NCBI GenBank assembly: GCA_022495005.1
Contig: JAGYXB010001748.1
Coordinates: 310,001-374,000 of the forward strand
Source: Rhyacophila brunnea
Lineage: Eukaryota > Arthropoda > Insecta > Trichoptera > Rhyacophilidae
Length of the DNA: 64,000 nt
Direction: 5' to 3'
Position 1 is the first letter of the stretch, and each line of letters starts with the position of its first letter. Under the pieces are notes generated by a model. It was not told the origin of the DNA. It saw nothing but the letters and a program-made list of their open reading frames with translations, and made no database searches. The position numbers and the translations under genes are program-made. Below, one piece after another: positions 12,590 to 23,664 of this stretch.

Positions 12590-13235
12590 TGTTCAATAGA
12601 TACAGTTTCTTAGTTTATTTTGTATATTATTTTCCAAGTATGTATTATTATTGAATAGTCATAGGATAAAAGAGATAATCATTTCATATTATTCTATGAG
12701 TTTTATACTTAAGCTTAGAAAAGTCGTTTATATTTGTAGTCTCGATAACGGGTTCAACCTAAACAGCCGTCGACTTAAAAATATTATTTATATTATAATT
12801 TTTATTATTATTTTATGTTGTATAATCATACAAATTGATTAAATAATCAAACAAATTAAAAAAAAACTATGCTAAAATTATTTGGTATGAATAGTTTAAC
12901 TGGATAAATATATTTTTCTGCAGTTATTTTTTTAAAAAACTATTACAATGAATTATATAATAGTTAATGTGTCATAATACATAGTGAAATTAAAATGTAA
13001 TGTAGACACGTAAAGAACGTAAATTAGACAAAACGTCTGAGTTGCCTACTGACTAACGACACTACATGAAGCCCAAAGTAAAATGTTTAAGTAACTCAAT
13101 ATACATCCAATAAATAAAAATAATTATAAAAAAAACATATTAATTAATCTAACCAAAATATGTTATGTAAAGAATTGGAGATTATATAAAATAAATGATT
13201 TATTTGGTTAGTAATTATTAAATTGAATCTCATTA
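12590..13235. other. AT-rich non-coding stretch
   Basis: No feature supported; long A/T runs and no open frame beyond chance. Confidence 0.5.
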
Positions 13236-13239
13236 AGTC

Positions 13240-13350
13240 CACTTACTGAAGTCATGCCCGGTCCTTAGAAGATCATATGGACCTCTATAAAGTGGAGGTT
13301 TGTAATAACAGGTTTATTTTTATGAGAAATGGATGTTAGCCACTTGCTCA
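13240..13350 (-). repeat. SINE 3' tail, family S1
   Basis: The minus strand reads TAACATCCATTTCT, then AACCTCCACTTTATAGAGG, then ATGATCTTCTAAGGA. The same blocks in the same order occur on the plus strand at 58144-58270 and in the tail of the tRNA-related SINE at 36211-36425. Only the tail is present here. Confidence 0.6.
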
Positions 13351-13399
13351 ACCTATTAGTTCCATAATATGACTCCAAATACACATTGGAAAACAATAT

Positions 13400-13664
13400 G
13401 AGTATCGTAATAGATTTATGGGTTTCCACTACGAGTACTTCTTCCTTCCTTCCTCGACGTTTCGGGCTCGTTGCAGAAGCCATTATCAAGAGATATGTGT
13501 ACTGTAGGCGTATAAATGCAAACGTTGCTCTAAGAACGCCAAAAAGAATCCGATTAAAAAACGTTTCTCAGAGTAATTTGTCAACCGTTACGACCAGCCC
13601 GAAACGTAGAGGAAAGAAAGAAGAAGTACACATGGTGGGCACCCAAAAATCTATTACGATAAAA
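13400..13664. repeat. Inverted pair of hammerhead-like repeats (family H2)
   Basis: Two arms of about 70 bp (13400-13470 and 13591-13664) are inverted copies sharing AATCTATTACGATA-type ends and a GGAAGGAAG / CTTCCTTCC segment. On the minus strand, TCTC, TTGATAA (13489-13483), the pairing GGCT/AGCC, GAAACGTC (13463-13456) and GAGG follow the layout of a type I hammerhead: stem I of 3-4 bp, stem II of 4 bp and a two-base-pair stem III typical of Penelope-type ribozymes. The core deviates at two positions (C to U, G to A). The plus arm has TCTC, CAGCCCGAAACGTA and GAGG in matching places. A 120-residue open frame spans the loop and right arm, but repeats explain it better than a gene. Confidence 0.55.
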
Positions 13665-15480
13665 AACAACCGTGAAAGTGTCAAACATTATTATAACAAT
13701 ATGAGTAGATATTCGCCAAACCTACGACATTACAAGCCAACAAGTTAGCTGCTCGGTCAACATGTATACATAAAATACATTTTAACAAAGAATAAATTAT
13801 AACTAAATGAATGTTATAACGTGGAAAAAGGCTGTAAATAAAATTTTCCATGACGAATATTCTTTGTGGGTTAAAAATATAACATACTAATATGAGATGC
13901 GATAGAGTAATTGTCTAAAAGTAAAAGACCAAAAAATATACAAATAGTAGCGACAATGTTACCCGTAATATAATAAGATAACAAAAAAGTGACTTAAACA
14001 CGACGTTGCTTGTATACATTGTTTATTTTACCATCTGAAAAAAAGAATTTTTAATGTCTCTCATACAAGGCATTTCCAAAATGTCGTCGTTTCAAGTTGA
14101 GTGGGTACACCATTGAACTTAGCGACTTTGTTTTGCAAACATAAAAGGGAAAAAAACCTTCCCGTTTGAATGAAATGAAATAGGGCAATCGCTTTGAAAC
14201 GGACAACATTAATATAAAGGATAATTTTAAACGGAATAATACTTTTTATGTTAGTGGAAAACGGGTTTTCCCCATGTCGCATAAAAGTTTCAAGAAGGTC
14301 TACGACGGAATAGTATTAATAACGTTTATTATTTTAATATGATACTTACCTCTGAAAATAAAAAAAATACTGAAGTAGGTATGTAACCAAAAAAACTATT
14401 TCCCTTTCCGTTTCCTTTTAAATACATTTTTGAAATTAAATACGTCGGTATGTTAAAATACAATTATTAAGCTATTTTATTGTTGATTCTTCTTTTTGCA
14501 TAGGCATCAAAGAATTTAAAATTATAATTGAGCTACGTCTACACAAAAGACGGATACTGACAGGATCTATATCTAGTTTGTGTTACGATAAATTAACGTA
14601 TTTATAGTAAAACAATAAAATTAATAGTTACAGAAAATAATAAAACTGAGCTAATTATTATGGGCGTTGAATAATATGAATAAATCAAAAAAATATTGAG
14701 CAATTGATAATATTATGTAAGATTCAACTAATAGCAGTCAAATAATAGAAATTGTATTGTTCAACATCAAATGTATTTATACATAATATGTTATGAATTT
14801 TACATACTTATTATAAATTTAAAACGTTTAAAATCAATGAAATAGATAATATATTATTAGAAAAACAGTATAAATGGTAACTACAAAAATTATAGAGTAG
14901 ATACATGGAAGTACAGCAAATGAGCTAAGTAGATCCTACTTGAAGGATTTATAAAACAACGCTCACCTCATCCTTATGTAGATAACATTCGAAGCAATTT
15001 GCTTTTATTGAAGCAATCATTGCCCTATTAATTGGCATCATCAATGACAGGTTACTTCTGCACTTTGGTAGAACAAAAAACTGATGCTCCCGATTTCAAA
15101 GATACGAGTATATTATATCAGGGATGCATAGGTCAATACTACCAATACCAATAATGGCAGATTTCGCATTTACACTGCATATTAGTCGGAAAAAATACGT
15201 GGCCAAATATAGATATCTTCTAGTGTTTAAACTATAGTATATTATGTAAGTATACCTACCCAAGAAAAAGTGAGTTAGATGAAGCGGTGGATAGTATGCA
15301 TATCATCAAGAATTATATATTTTTTGTCGTATTTAAACAGATGACGGACCCAAACAAGCGACACATTCTCAAGCTGGTTTTTAACTTAGAAATTAAATAA
15401 AATAATAATAGAGCAATGCCAATCAAACGCTAAGTAATGTTAGCACTACACATTTACAGTATGGTGATATAATTGATTCA
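13665..15480. other. AT-rich non-coding stretch
   Basis: No feature recognised on either strand. Confidence 0.55.
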
Positions 15481-15499
15481 TCATTATTATAATCTACCC

Positions 15500-15880
15500 A
15501 ATTCACAAAGAAGTTGTATAGAGCGGAGTGTTTTCTTGTGGATTTTTTCAATCGAAATGATCTCGCAACAAAAGAATATTTCACAGCTAAACCTGAAAAG
15601 GGCGTAGCGAAGGGCGATGGAGCAAAACAATGGACAGGGAAATCCTTTAAGCATGAAAAAAGTGAATTCTGCGGCGATAAACATTTCCAGAAACGACCTT
15701 GGACGCTTTTGTACGGGGCCCGGTGGTTAAATCGCAAAGGGAAAACTTTGTGAGAGGTGCAGGGACGATTGCATCAAATCCGACGGGGCGAACAATCTGA
15801 ATTTGACAGCCGAAAAATCCGACAAAATCCTACAGACTACGTACCTATTACCGAATTTCGACACTGCCATTCACAAAAAT
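15500..15880. other. GC-richer non-coding island
   Basis: A 380-bp block with near-balanced composition. Both strands are open for 65-104 codons (for example minus 15737-15423, plus 15514-15753), but overlapping frames on opposite strands and no recognisable domain argue for composition rather than coding. It holds GGCGTAGCGAAGGGCGATGG and GGGGCCCGG. It might be a conserved non-coding element or an unrecognised exon. Confidence 0.25.
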
Positions 15881-15884
15881 GCTC

Positions 15885-16520
15885 GACTTGCTAATATTAT
15901 AGTGTGTTCCAAAAATAACGAAAAAGAAAAAATGCAGCGAAAGTAGATTTATTGAAACAGTTAGTATATGATCGTAGATTATTCTCACTTTGAGTAAATA
16001 ATATTATGTAGGTAGGTAACTTATCATTAGTTTTTTTTATAATCATAAAAGTACCTATATCACTAAAAAATCGATAAGAGACACCAAATTGTATGTAAAA
16101 CAAAACATTGATTTCACTGTTGTTTTAAATACTATAAGTTAAATTAACTAGTTAATCCACTAATATTTAAACGTAACAAACCGTATGCGGGAAAGTCTCA
16201 GATTATAATTTTAAAAAAATCTATGGAGTGCATATTATCGACCCATATGCTGGGCGACTATTTTTTTACTAATTATTGCACTATCCGTACTGCCCATGAA
16301 AATATTTCTCTTAATAACGCGTCTGTGTTTAAACGTTAATAATGCCAACCATCGTTTGTAATCTAATACCACATGTGTATACACCTGCATGGATTTACTC
16401 CCAGTAATGGAGTATAAATAATTAAACTATCGCGGTACCTAAAAATACTGTTTACACACAAAAATCTTGATTGTCACGCCAATATAATTTTTCAACTGTC
16501 AGCGAGGCGAGCATGTTTTG
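15885..16520. other. Non-coding stretch
   Basis: AT-rich with nothing recognisable. Confidence 0.5.
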
Positions 16521-16539
16521 TGTCCGACGATCATTTTAC

Positions 16540-16670
16540 AGTTCATGCGCACATGTCACAAAAATTGCAACTATTACGCGAAAATTCGGAATCCGCTTAA
16601 CTTTTTTGATCCATGCATCCAGTGTTGCAATTTACACGACAATAAGTGTTGCGACAATTCAGCAGTAAAG
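16540..16670 (+). repeat. Dispersed repeat R1, copy 2
   Basis: Plus-strand counterpart of the minus strand at 660-790: GCGCACATGTCACAAAAATT, a GCGAAAATTCGGAATCCGC block, then ATCCATGCATCCAGTG. The alignment covers about 100 bases with substitutions and small indels. Family unknown. Confidence 0.5.
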
Positions 16671-16699
16671 CCACCCACGTGTAAAAGGGCAATAATTAA

Positions 16700-17865
16700 C
16701 TATTAACGTTACTAACACTGATTAATAGGTAGTCTCAGTATAGGTATCCGTATACTTTCTAATATTAATATATTACATTATAATTTAATTTAAAAGAAAC
16801 TGAATAAATAAAATAAAATTAAATATTAAGATAGTTAACAACCTAAATTGGTTACACTTTTTAATAGAATTTTATAGATTTTTGTAGAATTAATAAATGG
16901 TTTTCATATTTTATTAGGGAAAAGTGTAGTTACGTACGTATCTAATGAATATTTTTGACGTGATTTTTGAGACATTAATATTATTATTTATCATTCAAAT
17001 TGTCAAAACATACTATAAAATGAACAATACCTACATTTAAAAACTATAATACAAGATTAAGCAAAATAACACAACTTACTATTATTTTTAAAAAAAACTA
17101 GCGTACATACAATTAAAATCTAGTAATTTGATATTTATATTAAAAATGATCACATGAAGTGCTTTATATCTGAAATATTGCAAATAGATATTTACGAAAC
17201 ATTCTGCAGCTATATCAAAGGAATTGCCTGAATAAAGAGAAAAAGGAAATAAGACTGGGCGAAAACTTGGAAAAAGTGGCAGAAGATTTAAATTTGTGAT
17301 AAAAAAGTTCACAGAAAGAGACCCGCTTCTCGTCATTCTAGCAAAAAAAATATAATAAAAAATGCGACAATGGAAAGTTTCAGAGATGTTTCGTCTTTGA
17401 AGTACGGTACATATTACCTGCTACATACATTTCTGAACACGTCGTGATTAATTTTAGAAAGTGCGAGTTTACCTGGTAATATTTTTTTGAATAGGGTATA
17501 TTTTTACAAATTCGGATTTGTTATGTAACTCCAAATAAATAAGATGGAAAAATGTTAACTCAATTCAGTATTTTAATAATACCTACTGTCAGTATGTCGG
17601 CTAAAAGAAATCTGAAGAATGATATTTTATTACGCAAAAATTGGTTCTGTTCTCTCTAACATAGAAATGCGAGGAATATCGGCTTAAAAATAATTGTATA
17701 CCTACTATATGAAAAGTCAATGTGTAAAAGCAATCATAGATGTACTTATATAATAATATTCTCATTTTCTTTTTATTGCAAGCCATGACACTCAATGACA
17801 GTTTTGAAATCAGTGATACAAGTGAAAAAATCACAAATATCAAGGATTTAAAAAAATCATATAAA
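16700..17865. other. AT-rich non-coding stretch
   Basis: No gene or repeat supported. Confidence 0.5.
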
Positions 17866-17870
17866 TATAT

Positions 17871-17944
17871 TGTGACCGGGAATTAAACCCGGAGCTCCTG
17901 GATGAATGGCCAGCACCTTACACACTGGACGTCAATTTCCTGAG
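17871..17944 (-). repeat. tRNA-derived SINE, family C
   Basis: On the minus strand the core reads CTGGCC, TTCATCCAGGAGCTCCGGG, TTTAATTCCCGGTCACA, with a B-box-like CCGGGTTTAATTCCCGG. The copy at 37890-37947 shares CTGGC, TCATCTGGGAGCTCCGGGTT and a GTCACA end. Insufficient tRNA structure for a functional gene. Confidence 0.5.
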
Positions 17945-18192
17945 CTTTTTGTGAGGGTCCTTTTATTCTTCAGACTGTTAAAACATATAAATAGCCAAAA
18001 AAAAAATCAAATTTCTACATGCTGGAAAATCTTATGAACTTGCCACCCATAATGTAATATTCTGCTTTTTATGTTAGCATATCTATTTCAGACCTTTTGT
18101 TGTGTATTTAGTACTTGTATATATATATTCGAAAAAATATTTCGTATAAGATTAAATACAACTCAAGTTATATTTTACCGGAAACCTGTGAA

Positions 18193-18590
18193 CATGGCCC
18201 CCACAAGAGGGGGGAGCTGACAGGGCTCTAGCCTGGGGGCCGAGTGTAGGAGAGGCCCGGCGAGGCCAGTCGACCAGATAAGTGAGATAAACACACAGCA
18301 TAAATTTGCTTAAATAGTCTATTTTACTTCAATAGTGTTATTGCTTAAAATTATATGGTTGTACGATAAAATTTTTAATTGTGTATCGACACTCGACAAC
18401 TCCTTAATTCAAATGGATGCATTAAAATATACAACAAAGAACACTAAATATACACATTAATTTAACCGCGTGCACCATTTGGAACGCTACTGTATAGCAT
18501 CACACTGCCTTTATCGTTAATGATAGGTGAGGGGAGAGGGGCCCGCAAAAGATCCCAGAATGGGGGCCCGGTTCAGGATGTGGGGCCATG
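18193..18590 (+). mobile_element. hAT-like non-autonomous transposon, family M1, copy 1
   Basis: A 398-bp element beginning CATGGCCCCCACA and ending TGTGGGGCCATG, that is, inverted termini of about 12 bp. It is flanked by CCTGTGAA (18185-18192) and CCTGTAAA (18591-18598), an 8-bp target duplication with one mismatch. The ends are strikingly GC-rich, the middle AT-rich. An internal block CCAGATAAGTGAGATAAACA recurs in the minus-oriented copies at 28.5 and 30.8 kb. It encodes nothing, so it would need a transposase in trans. Eight-base duplications fit hAT or P superfamilies; the exact one is not settled. Confidence 0.85.
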
Positions 18591-18599
18591 CCTGTAAAC

Positions 18600-20020
18600 A
18601 TAGGTACTTTAATAATACATTAGAATATAATTACAGAAGTTGGCGTATTACAATATTATTGATTGAAATAATAGTGAAATCATCATCCAATTAGGTTTAA
18701 AATTAAATATCTTCACAATATAACAAATGGAGTACCGCTGTTTGAAGTTGAACACGCCAATTGCACTAAGCTTTTAAATGTTAACATTCAATTATACAAT
18801 GTTTCATTTTACAAAAGGTAATTTATAAGGATTAAATTACTCACATTTCGTACCTACGTTAATGTAATTAATATCGGATTTCTCCTTTAATCAACTGTAT
18901 TTAATGAATTCTTCTCGACATAACGACAGTTAACTCGGCTGACTGATTTTGTTCAATACAATTTGATTATTGACAACATTCAGCAATGTGCGACGTAAAT
19001 ATAGATAGAAAATAAGCATTTCCAGCTTATAAGAAATAAATTCCGACTACCGACTGAGATAATTTGATAGAAGATTAATTTAAAATGAATAAAATTACTA
19101 ACAATATTTAATTTAAGCCCAAAATAAATTATCATAAGTTTTTTAACACAAATAAAGACAAGATGAAAATATTATAATGCAGACGTGCAGACGATGAACG
19201 AAACAAAGATTATTTATTATCGTGATACACAAAAGACCCGGTCAACCGTCTTTCAGCAACCGTCGATCCATAACTTCAAAAACATGGACGAATATCTGTA
19301 GGTACTTACTATTCTGAACGAAATAATGCAATCAGACGAAAAACATACCCAATTTTCTATAACAAGAAAAATAACAAATTATCGAGTTGATGCTAAAATC
19401 CACAATGGTCAATTTACAAGTAACAAACCTGTTATAGTTTTGACTTATATTAATTAATTTATTAATTCTCTTCGATATGTGAGTAATGTGAGAAGCGCCT
19501 ACCGCCACAGAACTACTGGTGGCGACAAAATGAGTTATTTAGTGATAAAACAGTACCTACATAATAGTTTACATTGTATTTTGCTTCACTGATCGCGCCG
19601 CTTGCTTATTAGATTGAATTATTGAAAGAAATATTTTAGAAATAAGGCAACTTTAAATTTAGTTAGTTAGGTAGTGTTAGCAAAGTATTATAACTAAAGT
19701 ATGAAAAATTTATCAAATTTAATATATTAGGTATAAAAATATTATAATTATTACGAGTAAATTAATAATTATACACACATTAGTCGTGAAGTACCTATTT
19801 AAGAACTTGTAATAAGATTATGATTGTGTTATAAGCCGATATATTTTATTAAATATTATAGATATAAGATATAAGATAGGTTTATAAGATATTACATCTA
19901 TATTCATATTACTTATCATGAAAGAGCTTTAGACTAAAGCTAGCTTCTACGTTTCAGATAATATTCCAGAAATAAGATTGTCTTGTATATTCCAATAATA
20001 TTGTTACGTGAGGGATGAAG
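18600..20020. other. AT-rich non-coding stretch
   Basis: No supported feature. Confidence 0.5.
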
Positions 20021-20029
20021 CAGAATTAC

Positions 20030-20500
20030 GTGGCATCAATTTTGTATATTAAATGCGGGCCGCAGGAGGCCATTATTAACGATATAAAAAGCTCATTATT
20101 TCAATCACTTAAATCGTCATCACGGTCAAGCTGGCAAAAGAGAAAAACATTTGCGAGCAATAAAATAGAGTGAAGGCCATTTGACCCTTTCCAACCCAGA
20201 TAAATGCTGGCGAGCTATTTCACGAAAAGTCCTTTGCACTGATATAATATACGAGATGAAGGAAAACATTATCACGGGGGGAGAAAATACGCTTCGAGAA
20301 AAGAATTCCGTGTGATGAAAATAACATCGCTGCGCTCTCGCCGGGCGTATACGTGCCAACTTTTCACTCACACGAAGATAAATCCGGTCGACCGCGAAGG
20401 CCGCCGCTGCGATTTTAAACCAAAATCGTACGTAATTGTGTGGGCATTATTTTTCCTGTCCGAAATAATAAGCGGATATTTTGTGTCCAACTGTTAATAT
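20030..20500. other. GC-richer non-coding island
   Basis: About 470 bp with elevated GC, including GCGGGCCGCAGGAGGCC, GCTGCGCTCTCGCCGGGCG and GTCGACCGCGAAGGCCGCCG, interspersed with TTGCGAGCAATAAAATAG and AACGATATAAAAAG, which resemble posterior-Hox or Caudal-type sites. Small frames exist on both strands (minus 20371-20126, plus 20312-20497) but show no domain. Composition and motif content suggest a regulatory element; this is inference. Confidence 0.3.
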
Positions 20501-20738
20501 ATCAATACAGTTTATTTTGTAACACTTCATGAAGAACAAAAATTACGAAATATTCTTGGCATGCGATAAACAAACGTACATATCCCTCCATACATACGTG
20601 GTAGATACAATTCTAAGAATTTCTTGACATTGTTAAATTTATAGCATTTTCTGCTGTAGTCCGTAAGAAGTCAGTTGGCTAAATTGGACATACCTACAGT
20701 CCTGTTTTTTGACGAATGTATGTAGCATTGTATCTTTA

Positions 20739-20893
20739 ATGCCGGGTCCATACTGGCAACATGTCGCGTGACAACCTTGTTAAATTTTACGATAAGTATG
20801 ATAACTATCGTAAAATTTCTTAAGCAATTATGATAATTATCGTAAAATTTAACGAGGTTGTCGCGCGACATGTTGCCAATGTGGACCCGGCAT
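20739..20893. mobile_element. Foldback MITE with near-complete inverted repeat
   Basis: The 155-bp unit begins ATGCCGGGTCCATACTGGC and ends with its inverse GCCAATGTGGACCCGGCAT. Arms pair almost through the whole element, including AACATGTCGCG and TTAAATTTTACGATAA. The centre is a short AT-rich loop. No open frame of its own and no clear target duplication; the superfamily is undetermined. As RNA or single-strand DNA it would form one long hairpin. Confidence 0.8.
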
Positions 20894-20899
20894 AACGTA

Positions 20900-21665
20900 T
20901 GTAACATTTATAAATCAGACACTATTATTAAATAACTTATATTTTTAATCGATATCATTATTAGAACACAGCTCCACTAAAAAGCTCCATAAAATCAATT
21001 GCGTTAAAAATTCCTATTGGCCGTTGCGCGAGGTAAATGTCACTGGAACTCCATGTTTCTTTCACCCAACTGCCATACTAATTTGCGTCGAGTGTAATGA
21101 ATAATTGCATGTAGGTGCCTATCGTTATTGACGATATTTTGAAATGTGGTAAACACTATGTCCTTAGTGTACGTAATCTTTTGTTAACACATAAATATAT
21201 ACAGATGGATGTATTTGAAAATGTACTCCAACTAAACCACAAGTGTTTTTATTTCAAAATTAATAATATCTATATTTACATCTATTCTGCTAAAGTATGT
21301 CTAAATGTTGTATTATAATATCTAACATATTGGATGCAGTTGAAAAATTATTTCTATCGCCATTGCGTATTGAAAATATTATAAGGATGCTCAGGTATAC
21401 GATAATATATTGAAGATAACAATGATAAATATCCAATAGTAAATAATTCTAAATATTGAAAGAAAATACGTTTTAACTTACCTACATGTTTTGGTTTTTT
21501 CAAGATAATATGGTATTTACTGGATAGATTCTTACCTGAAACAAAAAAAAACAATATTAATTATTAATACAATGTAAAATTATCACCGTTGGTTCAAAAA
21601 TCCGATGTGGATCTTTGCAGTCCCCTAGAGATGTTGTTTAAAATAGACTTTAGTATTCCATGCTC
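20900..21665. other. Non-coding stretch
   Basis: No supported feature. Confidence 0.5.
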
Positions 21666-21670
21666 TGACC

Positions 21671-21745
21671 GTCAATTTTTCGATACAGGATTTGAGCCCG
21701 CGACTCATTTCTTTATGAGCTCATTTCTTCCGCCAAAATAGTTAT
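21671..21745 (-). repeat. Possible tRNA-like SINE fragment
   Basis: The minus strand contains GAGTCGCGGGCTCAAATCCTG, B-box-like and placed as in a tRNA T arm. No A box is evident, so only the 3' half may remain. Confidence 0.3.
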
Positions 21746-21749
21746 TTTT

Positions 21750-23395
21750 TGTATAATAATTGTTTCATAAAAAGAGAAGTTGATGAGTTGAGAAGTGGAT
21801 AATTAATGTATTATTATTGAATAAAGCGAAACGTTGTTTGACTACGTTTGTGTATTTTTAGACTATCTACCTGGGTATTTATATATTTTGATTGGTCTTC
21901 ATATTAGTACCTAATTATATTATATAGGTACTTTCAGAAATTTCATGATAAAAATAAATACCATAATGTCGGTAGATATTTTGAAAATTAGATAAATTAC
22001 TGGTAATTGTAATAAAGAGTAAACCACCCATAAGCTCTGATACAATAATAAAATACATTGATGCAAACTATGCTACACTCTATTTGCAAACGTGTTCAAA
22101 AATTGCGGTAAGTATTTGTTTTCAATGCGGACGGTTGGCTTGTCGTGTTTGTACTGAAGTTGACAACTAAAGCAGAAATATCCACCTAAAAACATAAATA
22201 TGTAACATAGAGTAGCATGTATTTACTTCGTTCCTCGTGGAAAATTACCATTACATTAAATTTTCATCAGTTATCACACTTGAAGTATCAATTTTTAACA
22301 AAATCCAGAAGTCCACTATTCAATATTTATGATAAACAATCTTATCATAATATGTTAGCGTAATTGGTTTTAAGGTTAGGTAGGTACCTACTTAGTTTAA
22401 TTTGTTCATCAATTGTATTTTCAAATTAGAACAATATGTTTGTATATTTGTATACATAGCTTTATCGGGTTTTTTGTTAAACATACGTACACTTTTTTTA
22501 CGTGGAGTTTTCATCTGTTTTGTAGATATTGCTATATTTTAATCGACTGAAAAAAGTCTTTACTATACGGCATTCTACACTGATATTAGGATCATATTTT
22601 TTATATTAGTTTTTAATCTAAATTAACTGAAAATTATTGAATTAAAATTGTATTGAAATGACGAGATGTTTATGTAACTTTTTGTATTGTTGGAATTGGT
22701 TGGTTTAAGTGCAATTATTCATAATAATCGGCGGATGTTTATATAGGTTATCAACTTGTGTACATTCCCATAAATCTGTCTTAAGTTTGTTTTTCTGCTG
22801 TAGTCAAATTGATAATGTGCGTCTTTGTAATGAACATTGTTAGATCTCGTAACGTTTCCCCTTTCTCTCAGTATAGGAAAATAAATCTTGTTAATATAAA
22901 GGTAACCTTCATTCTAGAGACATACTTTGACTACCTACTACGGAATACCTACCTACTTAATAACCAGGAATTATATCAAGTAAGTATATAATATGTTTAT
23001 CTTGTTGAAATTCAATAATAATCTGTAGGTATCTATAGACTAATAAAAGCTCCAAATTATTTTCTAAACGATATCTGGCTAACACAAAGAAACTAAAGTG
23101 ATCAACATACTTCGGAGTTCGTGGATTATTTACGAGCTTATATAATTCATATTCGCATACAAAACATGAAATTTTGTTAACACTCGTAAGTACAGACCAT
23201 TTCACTTAAATATTTTAGTCAGTTACATAGTCATATTATTGTTGATGTAAGTATATTATTCAATCAACGGGTGTAAAATATTTATTAATTATTTATAAAT
23301 TGTTCAAATTCTAACATATTAAAATATTTATAATTATTATGTAATACAATTTGATATTATAAAGTAATATAGGAATCAAGGGATGAAATGATGTA
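21750..23395. other. AT-rich non-coding stretch
   Basis: Nothing recognised except an exact GTAGGTACCTAC palindrome at 22380-22391. Confidence 0.5.
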
Positions 23396-23399
23396 TATT

Positions 23400-23660
23400 T
23401 ACTGAAATATCTTAACTCACGCACGCGAAACGACTCAAATGAAGCGGGCGGAATCAAAAGCTTCCAACTACACGTGAGCTTTGTACGGGCTTTGCAGCTT
23501 TTGCCCCAGAATCTAACTGACAAAAGCCCCCGGGTTAACACGAGTCTTGGCTTACTTCATTCATAAAAATGACGCAGAATATTGTAAGTTACCCTTCGTC
23601 GCTAAATATTCAAATTCAAAGCGATGATCGTAAGAACATAAGATTTATCAAAATAAGATC
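23400..23660. other. GC-richer non-coding island
   Basis: Contains ACGCACGCGAAACGACTC, GAAGCGGGCGGAATC and GCCCCCGGGTTAACACG, followed by TTCATTCATAAAAATGACGC. The minus strand is open from 23541 to 23311 but without recognisable domain. Candidate regulatory DNA on composition only. Confidence 0.2.
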
Positions 23661-23664
23661 TCGT

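Noticed and set aside
13386..13748. 120-residue open frame as a gene
   Set aside because: It lies across an inverted repeat with ribozyme-like sequence; basic, low-complexity protein with no domain. Repeat structure explains the open frame.
20671..20907. 78-codon minus frame
   Set aside because: It lies across the foldback MITE and reads the same inverted repeat twice.
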